DNA of 64,000 bases from Neoarius graeffei. Lineage: Eukaryota > Chordata > Actinopteri > Siluriformes > Ariidae. The DNA is taken from NCBI RefSeq assembly GCF_027579695.1, contig NC_083592.1:37301714-37365713 (forward strand). The letters run 5' to 3'. Positions within the stretch are counted from its first letter, which is position 1. Every line of letters starts with the position of its first letter. Below the pieces are notes generated by a model. It worked only from the letters and a program-made list of their open reading frames with translations. It ran no database searches and had not been told where the DNA came from. The position numbers and the translations under genes are program-made. This document shows, piece by piece, positions 38,301 through 40,990 of this stretch.

Positions 38301-39955
38301 TTCTGAATCCTACGTCAGCGCTGGTTTGTTTATGAGAAAACGACCTGGTAGTTTTCTGCAAATTTCTTCAACGTTATCGCGTAATTATTAAAATGGTTAA
38401 CAGATGTATCGTAGGAGGCTGTAGCAACACTAATCTTGATGGGATTAGTACTCATCGTTTTCCAAAAGACCGGACAATGAGAGAGAAATGGGAGCGCTTG
38501 GTCTACACAGGCTGTGCACTGAAACCGTGCAAAGCTCGCGCAGCCTGCTGGCGCTTCCGCAGGTAACGTCACGAATCTGGCTCCAGACTCTCTTGGGATT
38601 TTTCCAGACGCGTTTTGTTATTTTATTTTTTTCTGCTGTAGACAGATGGCCTTGTGCAAAATTACCCTTCTGGATGAGTGTGTAAAGTACGGAGCCCCTC
38701 TGGTGACACGGGTGGAAAAAAATATATATTCCATGGCCACGAGTTAATAACGCGTGGGAACGAGATCCTATTCCGTAGCCACAACTTGTTTAATGCGTGG
38801 GAATGAGATTATTACGTGGCCACGAATTAATAACGCGTGGCCATGAGAAGTGTTAGTCATTTCATCAGATCAACAGAGTGTTTTAATGTACAGCCCTGAT
38901 CCTAGTTGAGTTATAGGTTTATAATCTTGAATATAAAAGTATAATTACCTGTATTTATTGCACAATTGACGGCCACTCAAAAACTGGACATCATCCCATC
39001 AGGCTGGAACTTGAATCATCTCATGGCCACGCGTTATTAATTCGTGGCCACCCAACAATCATCTCGTTCCTATGCATTAAGCAAGTCGTGGCCACGGAAT
39101 AGGATCTCGTTCCCACGCGTTATTCACTCATGGCCACGGAATATTTTTTTTTTCACCCATGTCACCAGAGGGGCTCTGTAGTAAAGGGACATTCTTTCAT
39201 CTCATTATCTCTAGCCGCTTTATCCTTCTACAGGGTCGCAGGCAAGCTGGAGCCTATCCCAGCTGACTACGGGCGAAAGGCGGGGTACACCCTGGACAAG
39301 TCGCCAGGTCATCACAGGGCTGACACATAGACACAGACAACCATTCACACTCACATTCACACCTACGGTCAATTTAGAGTCACCAGTTAACCTAACCTGC
39401 ATGTCTTTGGACTGTGGGGGAAACCGGAGCACCCGGAGGAAACCCACGCGGACACGGGGAGAACATGCAAACTCCACACAGAAAGGCCCTCGCCGGCCAC
39501 GGGGCTCGAACCCGGACCTTCTTGCTGTGAGGCGACAGCGCTAACCACTACACCACCGTGCCGCCAAAAACAAAATGGAAAAACAAAATCCAGAATATGC
39601 ACTTTAAAAAGAGTGAGCAAAGAAAACTTTCCGTGTACCATCATATAATCAGTGAGTCAGCATGCATGCTCATATTTTCTCATAATAGTCCTTACCAGGC
39701 AGGAAATACTTACTGGTTCATCGTTGAAGGTATTTCAGGGGCATCTTTCATACCCACATCCTCAGAACGCTCTATAAGTGCAACATTTTCCTGGTGAGAT
39801 GGTCCTGGTCTTCCCACTACTACTTCTTCAGCTTCAACTGCTGGTAAGGTGCCACCTGCTTCCCTCACCCCCTGGGAGACCTGTTGACCCTCTGTACCAG
39901 TTCGATTTCCAGGCCTGAAGTTCGGTTTAACGCTGATTCTTGATCTTCGCATCAT
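1143..39955 (-). CDS. bdp1: BDP1, TFIIIB subunit B'' (43 predicted coding exons)
   Basis: This is the B'' subunit of TFIIIB, which with TBP and BRF1/BRF2 recruits RNA polymerase III to tRNA, 5S and U6 promoters in the nucleus. Predicted exons, 5' to 3': 39714-39955, 37476-38076, 37237-37340, 37025-37081, 28100-28225, 27650-27783, 27432-27526, 27255-27309, 26920-27048, 24301-24591, 23975-24155, 23666-23833, 22859-22916, 22580-22760, 22324-22438, 21963-22257, 21815-21848, 21433-21719, 21277-21331, 18780-18872, 17389-18706, 17146-17309, 16938-17057, 14382-14511, 12875-12962, 12757-12796, 12465-12651, 12063-12365, 11577-11972, 11122-11329, 10890-11010, 8370-8497, 8188-8281, 7816-8098, 7528-7723, 7350-7446, 3272-3464, 3054-3190, 2721-2937, 2515-2582, 2340-2424, 1821-2227, 1143-1228. 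Matches to remembered human BDP1: the N-terminus, DRSKMTMRD, the SANT block, FERGSTTTYSSF, KPKPNL motifs, FILTLYEIP and the C-terminal FLSDIFTEV. Phases join at all but four junctions (exons 11/12, 15/16, 39/40, 42/43). Gene identity is very secure; individual borders less so. Confidence 0.93.
1325..1535 (-). mobile_element. Chimeric tRNA-SINE
   Basis: Read on the minus strand, it starts with a Mermaid-type head (GTGGCACAGTGGTTAGCACC, A-box-like) and core, then ends in the tail of a different SINE family (CTCTGGATAAGAGCGTCTGC). Lies in the last BDP1 intron. Confidence 0.7.
1821..3464 (-). CDS. bdp1: BDP1 coding exons 37-42
   Basis: Exons 3272-3464, 3054-3190, 2721-2937, 2515-2582, 2340-2424 and 1821-2227. 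They again show basic ends (KSPTRRK, QSPVRQR) and KPVVLLKR. Exon 42 is Ser/Thr/Pro-rich (SSLITSGPQSPISQGTW). Exon 39 ends in phase 2 but exon 40 reads openly only from phase 1. Exon 42 uses the CTCTCCAAAG acceptor and ends PPVTPPQ|GTAAAG in phase 0. Coding character is clear; the two junctions are unresolved. Confidence 0.7.
3520..4200. repeat. Dispersed repeat family R (copy 1)
   Basis: Degenerate internal units with ACCAAGTTTCAA and 'gctccggaaacgaac' phrases, ending GACCGGACAGACGG. A second copy is at 42720-43060. Non-coding; lies in the BDP1 intron between exons 36 and 37. Confidence 0.6.
4284..4654 (-). mobile_element. Mermaid/DANA-like SINE, full length
   Basis: On the minus strand: GGCGGCACGGTGGTGTAGTG head with box A (TGTAGTGGTTAGCG) and box B (GGTTCGAGCCC), conserved core, tail ending ATGAGATGAGA. 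A poly(T)/(TTA)n region lies alongside. Confidence 0.9.
4910..5070 (-). mobile_element. tRNA-SINE family 2, truncated
   Basis: Minus strand: CCATGGCCAAATGGTTAGAG head, then a box B-like GGTTCGATTGTCTG region; the GGATAAGAGCGTC tail is missing. Confidence 0.75.
5247..5853. mobile_element. TTAA-flanked palindromic MITE (family K3)
   Basis: TTAA at 5243-5246 and 5854-5857. Ends AAAGTGCCATTCCACCATTG and its complement; more than 200 bp of each arm pair. TTAA duplications fit Kolobok or piggyBac-type mobilisation. No ORF of substance. Confidence 0.8.
5950..6824. mobile_element. hAT-type non-autonomous element
   Basis: Ends CAGGGGTGGGCAATT and ATGCCCAGGTCTG are hAT-type; an exact 8-bp duplication CCTTAAAT flanks it (5942-5949 and 6825-6832). 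Internal GGGCCGGACCAAA and GGGCCGGATGCGGCC fit this well-known fish class. No transposase. Confidence 0.88.
6958..7302 (-). mobile_element. Mermaid/DANA-like SINE, older copy
   Basis: Same architecture as the other copies but more diverged (GGCACGGTGACGTAGTGG head). Tail ends in the GGATGGATGG form. Close to BDP1 exon 36. Confidence 0.85.
7350..11010 (-). CDS. bdp1: BDP1 coding exons 31-36
   Basis: Exons 10890-11010, 8370-8497, 8188-8281, 7816-8098, 7528-7723 and 7350-7446. Features: KKTPAQRRARQ closing exon 31, IKPQPKLVKRA opening exon 32, VKPKSVAEKSPKMS in exon 34, a divergent copy of the duplicated module in exon 35 (DAFVLVSDETEDD), and DVKTPVRKR closing exon 36. The repeated pattern of a basic PVRKR-type end plus a KPxPK start suggests serial duplication of an exon pair. 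All phases join. Confidence 0.8.
8541..10107. mobile_element. Large inverted-repeat element (TTAGTGCTGTCAAA ends)
   Basis: Outer arms 8541-8900 and 9870-10107 are near-perfect complements (TTAGTGCTGTCAAAAATG, TATCGCGAGATTAACGC). Inner arms (9120-9250) pair around GCGATTAATCGC repeats. Fits the fish hAT MITEs with ATTAATCGCGA ends. Contains a smaller insertion at 8895-9072. Begins 44 bp upstream of BDP1 exon 32 (transcript sense). Confidence 0.75.
8895..9072. mobile_element. TACGGA-ended MITE, copy 1 (178 bp)
   Basis: Ends TACGGAGCCGTAG and CTACGGCTCCGTA. A 6-bp duplication GTGTTA flanks it (8889-8894, 9073-9078). The opposite arm of the host palindrome near 9330-9350 reads straight through the same site, giving an internal empty site. 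Confidence 0.85.
10108..10163. repeat. (TA)n microsatellite
   Basis: TA tract joining the large inverted-repeat element to MITE family P copy 2. Confidence 0.95.
10164..10768. mobile_element. Palindromic MITE, family P, copy 2
   Basis: Same GAGTGATTCCATGC ends and arms as the copy at 87-702; followed by a TA/CA microsatellite (10769-10802). Confidence 0.88.
11122..12365 (-). CDS. bdp1: BDP1 coding exons 28-30 (duplicated exon module)
   Basis: Exons 12063-12365, 11577-11972 and 11122-11329 share parts of one module. Exons 28 and 29 both contain NLExGI, DPNSECKK/DPDSECKK, SEFAP and end in SKW with a TG|GTAAG donor. Exons 29 and 30 both begin C-ITALPxDSED and contain a VSxxxxADV-P-ETRD segment. 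This is direct evidence of internal exon duplication. Content is acidic and Ser-rich with no named domain. Confidence 0.8.
11388..11522 (-). mobile_element. tRNA-SINE family 2
   Basis: Minus strand: CATGGCCTAATGGTTAGAGA head (A box), a diverged B box near ATCGATTCGC, GGATAAGAGCGTC tail. Sits between BDP1 exons 29 and 30, about 55 bp from exon 29. Confidence 0.85.
12465..14511 (-). CDS. bdp1: BDP1 coding exons 24-27 (FILTLYEIP region)
   Basis: Exon 24 (14382-14511) encodes VTLSPASADEPQVASED. Exon 25 (12875-12962) encodes IPPCTTVTLAQPSQTGED then GAGQMIVPSA. Exon 26 (12757-12796) is DVFAPAEILHLTE. Exon 27 (12465-12651) has DGQSDEEPTFILTLYEIP, matching the human FILTLVEIP. Phases 1-2-0-1-2 are consistent, provided exon 24 ends at the second of two overlapping GTs. 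Confidence 0.82.
13008..13661. mobile_element. TTAA-flanked element carrying a THAP exon (family K2, copy A)
   Basis: TTAA at 13004-13007 and 13662-13665; ends AAAGTGCATATC and GAATATGCACTTT. Bears an ORF fragment with a THAP zinc-finger start (13315-13488). TTAA duplication plus THAP domain points to the Kolobok superfamily. Confidence 0.78.
13315..13488 (+). pseudogene. THAP-domain fragment in K2 copy A
   Basis: 57 codons opening MVNRYIVGGCSNTNLDG and HRFPKDRTMREKW, the N-terminal half of a C2CH THAP DNA-binding domain. The first zinc Cys is Tyr here (it is Cys in the copy at 38393). The frame stops at TGA directly after CGCAG, where the element also has a donor-like GTGACG. The C-terminal CxxH half is absent. 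Antisense to BDP1, in the intron between exons 24 and 25. Confidence 0.7.
14238..14346. mobile_element. K2 fragment
   Basis: The 3' ~95 bp of the THAP-bearing family (GGCCTTGTGCAAAATTACCC to ATATTCACTTTAA), bounded by TTAA. It lies 36 bp from the 3' end of BDP1 exon 24. Confidence 0.7.
14929..15534. mobile_element. Palindromic MITE, family P, copy 3
   Basis: GAGTGATTCCACGCTTATGG end with a mirrored right end; arms and core as in copy 2. Not embedded in a TA tract. Confidence 0.85.
15688..15918 (+). mobile_element. tRNA-SINE family 3
   Basis: Head TGGCCTAGTGGTTAGCGTGT (A box); body with CATACCAAAGACCATC and TAGGCGAGAGGCCGAGGG; then GGAAACGACTTTGAA. Lacks the 5S-like cassette present in the copy at 32078-32400. 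Confidence 0.8.
15919..16671. other. BDP1 intron sequence, no clear feature
   Basis: AT-rich sequence with a short poly(T) and an (ATA)n run near 16565. No ORF, motif or repeat that I could match inside the window. Confidence 0.5.
16672..16862 (+). mobile_element. tRNA-SINE family 2, full length
   Basis: CCATGGCCTAATGGTTAGAG head, box B GGTTCGATCCC, body CAACTGCTCCCCAGGCTGC, tail GGATAAGAGCGTCTGCTAAA. Ends about 75 bp from BDP1 exon 23. Confidence 0.9.
16938..17309 (-). CDS. bdp1: BDP1 coding exons 22-23 (KPKPNL motif)
   Basis: Exon 22 (17146-17309) holds RRSKFLKPKPNLSQKPRA, the clearest copy of the BDP1 GRFQRPKPNLSRA motif. Exon 23 (16938-17057) is acidic (EEFSKENLTKEETSQSK). Its donor was taken as GAAG|GTTCCA, which keeps phase 1 but is a weak donor, so the 3' edge could differ. 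Confidence 0.8.
17389..18706 (-). CDS. bdp1: BDP1 coding exon 21 (six 55-aa tandem repeats)
   Basis: A single 1,318-bp exon. After about 55 unique codons it contains six head-to-tail units of exactly 165 nt (55 aa), whose nucleotide copies start at 17551, 17716, 17881, 18046, 18211 and 18376. Units read SLEESEKTVPPAL then a KDTVSASSEIAARSKL block and end EAKGESQT. They differ at only a few bases (LRK versus LLK, ESQ versus LQ/PQ). The exon ends with an acidic, non-repeated stretch and donor TCCAG|GTTTGT. Mammalian BDP1 also carries tandem 55-aa repeats here, of unrelated sequence. Confidence 0.92.
17551..18540 (-). repeat. bdp1: Coding tandem repeat, 6 x 165 bp
   Basis: Six consecutive 165-bp units in BDP1 exon 21, each beginning (plus strand) TCCTCCAGAGATGTTTGC. 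Units differ at only a handful of positions, and the 5'-most partial unit at 18541 diverges abruptly. Confidence 0.97.
19697..19894 (+). pseudogene. Acidic ORF exon of K4 element
   Basis: From the ATG of MDTIDSDIPDVSQRC the frame continues VRPYQFELIAGNS and an acidic SDGSDDSESESSFNPHETES stretch, ending LDNTSW next to a GTAAGTT donor. The xPYxFE-plus-acidic pattern recalls the N-terminal part of transposon-linked proteins with a P2X7-ballast-like domain; this is only a pattern match. Confidence 0.4.
20330..20654 (-). pseudogene. Frameshifted THAP domain of K4 element
   Basis: From 20654: MVYCAAYGCNNSNGKCPG and FFAFPKDPKLRKVWAH (first two zinc Cys, FPKDP motif), then a stop at 20544. In another frame: FAPTVSHKLCSDHFTEDSF (the CxxH pair) and LLKDGVVPNVP. 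Together these form a near-complete THAP domain with one frame break. Confidence 0.7.
21277..22438 (-). CDS. bdp1: BDP1 coding exons 15-19
   Basis: Exons 22324-22438, 21963-22257, 21815-21848, 21433-21719 and 21277-21331. They include LNLSTTGQTGRRKG, an acidic EAEEVEESDNSLNE segment, a 34-bp microexon (NLDFSCLRDLD) with a polypyrimidine (CT)n acceptor, and SPMFQRRPMVALSREEVD followed by an acidic block. Frames join from exon 16 onward. Exon 15 ends in phase 1 whereas exon 16 needs phase 2, and exon 15 contains a C7 homopolymer: see findings. No globular domain is evident. Confidence 0.75.
22580..24591 (-). CDS. bdp1: BDP1 coding exons 10-14 (acidic and KR-rich region)
   Basis: Exon 10 (24301-24591) carries a run of six Asp then DLDDDDD and later KKKCKRTRD and KRKRQRK, likely nuclear localisation signals. 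Exon 11 (23975-24155) and exon 12 (23666-23833; EKKRKRTKSSDLDGDEP) continue the acidic/basic alternation. Exon 13 (22859-22916) is a short linker. Exon 14 (22580-22760) holds RRSRRPLPNLATARGKK, a form of the RPKPNLSRAGKK motif that recurs in BDP1. The 11/12 join is problematic: see findings. Confidence 0.82.
22988..23648. mobile_element. TIR MITE (GTTTACATTAGACC ends)
   Basis: Left GTTTACATTAGACCTTATC, right GATACGGTCTAATGTAAAC. GC-rich interior without a convincing ORF. It ends only about 17 bp from the BDP1 exon 12 donor. Confidence 0.75.
25251..25598 (+). CDS. Transposon ORF, 115 aa, unknown function
   Basis: Opens MASVATRSKAKKIRGAVEY, contains LPTGKDIIQNMLDLL and a helical C-terminal half with HTRHIKKHILKLYGEF. 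Antisense to BDP1. A comparable module (LPSAREVLRVFFYLHK) occurs in the element at 45139. I do not recognise the family. It could be a spliced first exon or a stand-alone small protein of the element. Confidence 0.45.
   Translation: MASVATRSKAKKIRGAVEYIEQAEFPSGMLPTGKDIIQNMLDLLRPKRAGQAQRSRDAAAQLLAELVQEPWLFCNLYTIHTRHIKKHILKLYGEFVTLIQTRKQRQNEGFEQLFL
25630..26455. mobile_element. TACGGA-ended element with HTH fragment (826 bp)
   Basis: Ends TACGGAAGCCGTGAGAGG and CTCTCTCGGCTTCCGTA, flanked by TTGATG/TTGAGG. About 220 bp of the left arm is tandemly duplicated (second start near 25854). Interior repeats GAGATCTCGAGAAAAC. Carries a minus-strand fragment, 26018-26215, with a helix-turn-helix pattern. 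Confidence 0.75.
26018..26215 (-). pseudogene. Integrase-type transposon HTH fragment
   Basis: IIDHLIRQYFDQGLTQGEIA followed by RDHFKISPRHLRRRLARLLL and YRRRYSD. This pattern (short helices, then ISxRHLRRxL...LxRRxxxD) resembles the N-terminal DNA-binding region of fish transposons with an rve integrase core (Ginger-like). The catalytic part is missing. Confidence 0.5.
26700..26910. repeat. Dispersed repeat (CCTCCGCCAA...TGGAGGTATGC)
   Basis: TTACCTCCGCCAACTTTGTT to GGTGGAGGTATGCACTCTAC has the inverted-end look of a small fish MITE. It abuts the donor side of BDP1 exon 9. Confidence 0.5.
26920..27526 (-). CDS. bdp1: BDP1 coding exons 7-9 (SANT domain and linker)
   Basis: Exon 7 (27432-27526) gives ETDLFFLAISMVGTDF then SLIGHLLTNRSRAAIK. 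Exon 8 (27255-27309) gives NKFKKEERVNPWRLDKAM. Exon 9 (26920-27048) gives NKRPYDKEFFSYLLEKVLAK. Together they form the SANT/Myb-like fold of B'' and its C-terminal extension. The human loop FPHRARIE is replaced by LTNRSRAA, while NKFKxEE is conserved. This is the core used to close the TFIIIB-DNA complex. Splice phases 1, 0, 1, 1 all join. Confidence 0.93.
27650..28225 (-). CDS. bdp1: BDP1 coding exons 5-6 (pre-SANT core)
   Basis: Exon 5 (28100-28225) reads MLVPKVRVAADGSIVLDEE, matching the human LLVPRVKVAEDGSIILDEE. Exon 6 (27650-27783) carries SLTVRVQRPSNTKVVEES and FERGSTTTYSSF, then KSW just before the SANT domain. In yeast and human B'' this segment and the SANT domain form the essential core that contacts TBP/BRF1 and DNA. 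Donors AAAG|GTATTG and AGAG|GTAGAA, both phase-consistent. Confidence 0.92.
27797..27990 (-). mobile_element. tRNA-SINE family 2, full length
   Basis: Minus strand: CCATGGCCTAATGGTTAGAG, box B GGTTCGATTCC, tail GGATAAAAGCGTCTGTTAAA. Ends 14 bp upstream of BDP1 exon 6, so it supplies much of that acceptor's upstream region. Confidence 0.9.
29112..29957. mobile_element. TIR element nested in family M
   Basis: Ends CAGGGATGTGATTT and AAATCACATCCCTG; flanked by CACCGA (29106-29111, 29958-29963). The uninterrupted family M copy at 53.8 kb reads CACCAAGGTGCTC through this site. Contains a large central palindrome (about 29550-29760) and a CA/CT microsatellite. Confidence 0.82.
29206..29363. repeat. 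CA/CTC-rich microsatellite
   Basis: Mixed (CA)n, (CTCG)n and (CT)n runs ending in a long (CA)n. Confidence 0.9.
30872..31577. mobile_element. TIR MITE inserted in LINE
   Basis: Left end CTATGTTCACACTGCAGGC, right end GCCTTGCAGTGTGAACGTAG. Internal repeated ATCCGATTTTTTC/GGTCGC words as in fish PIF-Harbinger or hAT MITEs. No transposase. Confidence 0.75.
32050..32400 (-). mobile_element. tRNA-SINE family 3 with a 5S rRNA-like cassette
   Basis: Minus strand: head TGGCCTAGTGGTAGCGTGTC, body as in the 15688 copy to GGGCTATGGAAACG, then about 95 bp resembling the 3' half of 5S rRNA (GGGCCTGGTTAGTACTTG, GGGAGACTGCCTAGGAATAC), then ACTTTGACTTTT. TSD TTGCTCTTATT flanks it. Confidence 0.75.
32867..33585. 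mobile_element. TTAA-flanked palindromic MITE (family K1, copy 1)
   Basis: TTAA at 32863-32866 and 33586-33589; ends AAAGGAACAGTCCACCGTA and complement. The whole 719 bp is close to a perfect palindrome centred near 33230 (GCGCTTCGGCAGCGCATTGA). The two antiparallel ORFs inside are a by-product of the palindrome. Confidence 0.88.
33917..34187 (-). pseudogene. Possible processed pseudogene of a basic protein
   Basis: One frame reads MSWKA, stop, then LRLAREEVGSKKRLMNVVNT, KAHANRVAKK, stop, SKRALQEHQKKQKERSEKQ, LEERSQNAPQKRALNSS and AVKPFKKREV before a stop. Strongly basic, helical, nucleolar-protein-like; two in-frame stops and no introns. I do not recognise the parent gene. Lies in the large BDP1 intron, same strand. 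Confidence 0.35.
34480..34775. repeat. Dispersed repeat family G (copy 1)
   Basis: CCCCAGAAAATTTTGAAAAT and GCCGGTTGCCGGCAG segments recur at 56530-57080. No ORF. Confidence 0.55.
34795..35045 (+). mobile_element. tRNA-SINE family 3
   Basis: TGGCCTAGTGGTTCACATGT head, CATACCAAAGACCATC body, TAGGCGAGAGGTCGAGGG. Lacks the 5S-like cassette. Confidence 0.8.
35060..35205 (-). mobile_element. Transposon family M fragment
   Basis: Encodes [20 protein letters not shown] then KKRR, a basic N-terminus shared with the copy at 53709. Truncated on both sides. Confidence 0.65.
35206..36255 (+). mobile_element. LINE 3' end with SINE insertion
   Basis: Encodes the end of a reverse transcriptase ORF (HIKDTLTWSHHTGALVKRAQ, TIESILTCCISVWSGACRAS, LQRVVKTAEKIIGTSLPPI) then a frame break. 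3' UTR ends ATGACAATAAAGAAAGTC. Split by a SINE at 35754-36128 with TSD CACAGTTTTCT. Confidence 0.78.
35754..36128 (+). mobile_element. Mermaid/DANA-like SINE, full length
   Basis: GGGTGGCACGGTGGTGTAGT head to GATAATGAGACGAGA tail. Flanked by the direct repeat CACAGTTTTCT, showing insertion into the LINE. Confidence 0.93.
36391..36760 (-). mobile_element. Mermaid/DANA-like SINE, full length
   Basis: Minus orientation, flanked by an exact 12-bp duplication ATCCTGAAGACT. Confidence 0.93.
37025..37340 (-). CDS. bdp1: BDP1 coding exons 3-4 (conserved DRSKMTMRD block)
   Basis: Exon 3 (37237-37340) starts MGKRRAGPKQYTALDRSK and contains MTMRDLIYYLPNTSPL, nearly identical to the human MTMRDFIYYLPDNNPM segment before the SANT domain. 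Exon 4 (37025-37081) encodes RPSVVHEENEAETIIPPSP, an acidic/Pro linker. Both have good splice sites and consistent phases (0 to 2 to 2). After exon 4 comes an 8.8-kb intron almost wholly filled with repeats. Confidence 0.9.
37476..38076 (-). CDS. bdp1: BDP1 coding exon 2 (Ser/Pro-rich N-terminal region)
   Basis: About 200 codons of Ser/Pro/Lys-rich, presumably disordered sequence, ending in the charged stretch KLKELMKIERRKDIQ that leads into the conserved N-terminal helix region. The best acceptor is TTTAATGTAG at 38077-38078; an in-frame alternative is CCCTCTAG at about 38053. Seven bases upstream of the exon a TTAA-flanked transposon begins, so the upstream acceptor would draw its branch region from that element. 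The donor CAG|GTAAAT leaves phase 0. Confidence 0.85.
38393..38566 (+). pseudogene. THAP-domain fragment in K2 copy B
   Basis: MVNRCIVGGCSNTNLDG with both N-terminal zinc Cys, HRFPKDRTMREKWERLVYTG, then stop TAA after CGCAG, where GTAACG could act as a splice donor. Near-identical to the fragment at 13315. Confidence 0.72.
38688..39180. mobile_element. TACGGA-ended palindromic element (493 bp)
   Basis: Ends TACGGAGCCCCTCTGGTGAC and GTCACCAGAGGGGCTCTGTA; 6-bp duplication GTAAAG (38682-38687, 39181-39186). Copy A of the host element (near 13600) shows the intact empty site GTGTAAAGGGACAT. Interior words CGTGGCCACG. Confidence 0.9.
39195..39565 (-). mobile_element. Mermaid/DANA-like SINE, full length
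   Basis: Minus orientation; GGCGGCACGGTGGTGTAGTG head at 39565, tail at the CATTCTTTCAT junction of the K2 element. Confidence 0.92.
39714..39955 (-). CDS. bdp1: BDP1 coding exon 1 (start codon)
   Basis: The exon begins with two ATGs (39955 and 39952) and reads RRSRISVKPNFRPG, close to the remembered human start RRARLSVKPNVRPG, which fixes the start. A TTATTTCAG acceptor directly precedes the first ATG, so the 5' UTR has at least one more exon upstream. The donor CCA|GTAAGT leaves phase 2. The remainder is low-complexity and acidic, as expected for the disordered N-terminus. Confidence 0.9.
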
Positions 39956-40420
39956 CCTGAAATAACAGAAGAGCTTTCTAAAAAGAGAGGAGAGAGAGAG
40001 ATGATTTGAGATGGGATTTTTTTTTTTAAATAAATAAAGTGAAATAAAAGTCCCAGCACAAACACCACACCAATATATGAGACAAAACAAAACACAAATA
40101 AGACATAAAGGAGCACGTGACTAATCCCAGTGACGTCACTCAGTGTGGTGCACTGTCATATCTACTAGATAAGTGTTTAATGTGAAGATTTATATAAAAG
40201 TAGACTGAACAGAGAACTGCTAAAGGGAGAGGGAGCTTTAAGACACTCTTTAAAGTTAACAGCATCTGTTATTTGCTACTTTAGCACTAATTTATCCGGG
40301 CTGTGGTAAACTGGGCTGGTCTGCTGAGACAGCACACTGAGACAGAAAGAGACTCCAAACCTGACCACAAACACACGAAATGTTTAAAATAATTGACAAC
40401 CAGACGACATTATGACTCAC

Positions 40421-40560
40421 TTTAACACCAAACCGCTATTAAAACGCTGAAATATGAAACCAAACGCTGAAGTTTTATAAAAACAGCTCAATTTCAGCCG
40501 GCTTTTTTCTCTCTCAGCACCACACTAGCCGGCTCACAGCCTTCACACTGCTGCACTCAG
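40421..40560 (-). other. bdp1: BDP1 non-coding first exon (predicted)
   Basis: A strong donor TTAAA|GTGAGTC lies at 40415-40420 on the minus strand and pairs with the TTTCAG acceptor just before the start codon. The 5' limit is arbitrary: it is placed below the twin promoter motifs. No ATG-initiated reading frame of note is seen in it. Confidence 0.5.
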
Positions 40561-40583
40561 CTGAGGAACTCTGTTTCAGGGGA

Positions 40584-40651
40584 TTCTGGGAAATGTAGTT
40601 TCGTTTCTGTCCATTTGCGTGCTGTAGTCGGCTAAAAGACTACATTTCCCA
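40584..40651 (-). promoter_or_regulatory. bdp1: BDP1 promoter with two ZNF143/THAP11-type motifs
   Basis: Two oppositely oriented copies of the ACTACAnnTCCCA element occur 40 bp apart: ACTACATTTCCCAGAA on the minus strand at 40584-40599 and ACTACATTTCCCA on the plus strand at 40639-40651. This is the SBS motif bound by ZNF143 (Staf) and linked to THAP11/HCFC1 at many housekeeping promoters. It lies just upstream of the predicted first exon, with no TATA box seen. Confidence 0.6.
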
Positions 40652-40817
40652 TAAGTCATAGCGGTAATTGATTGCGCGCACGTGCTACAAACCTGAGCTC
40701 TGTACTGTATGATCTGACTATTTCTTCATGCTTGTGTTGAGCGTGATGTGTTTATGATCAATGATAGGACTTAATCTAGAATTATAGAAGATGTGCCTCA
40801 TGTAGATCCAACTTACT

Positions 40818-40925
40818 TATTGGAACCAGATAGATAAAACTTTATTAATCCCTTTGGGAGGGTTCCCTCAGGGAAATTAAAATTCCAGCAGCATAATTAG
40901 AGAATAAACAGAGAATAGAAATAGA
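40818..40925 (-). repeat. LINE 3' tail fragment
   Basis: ATTAATCCCTTTGGGAGGG and GGGAAATTAAAATTCCA are the classic 3' tail of fish L2/Rex LINEs on the minus strand. Confidence 0.6.
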
Positions 40926-40990
40926 GAAAACTTCTAGATAAATTAAGTTTTAACATATACAGATATATAAAAAAAATAAAATATGAAAAG

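Larger units (their letters stand above)
38085..39605. mobile_element. TTAA-flanked THAP element (family K2, copy B) with two insertions
   Basis: TTAA at 38081-38084 and about 39606-39609; ends AAAGTGCATATC and ATATGCACTTT as in copy A. Interrupted by a TACGGA element (38688-39180) and a SINE (39195-39565). Occupies most of BDP1 intron 1 and abuts exon 2. Confidence 0.85.
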
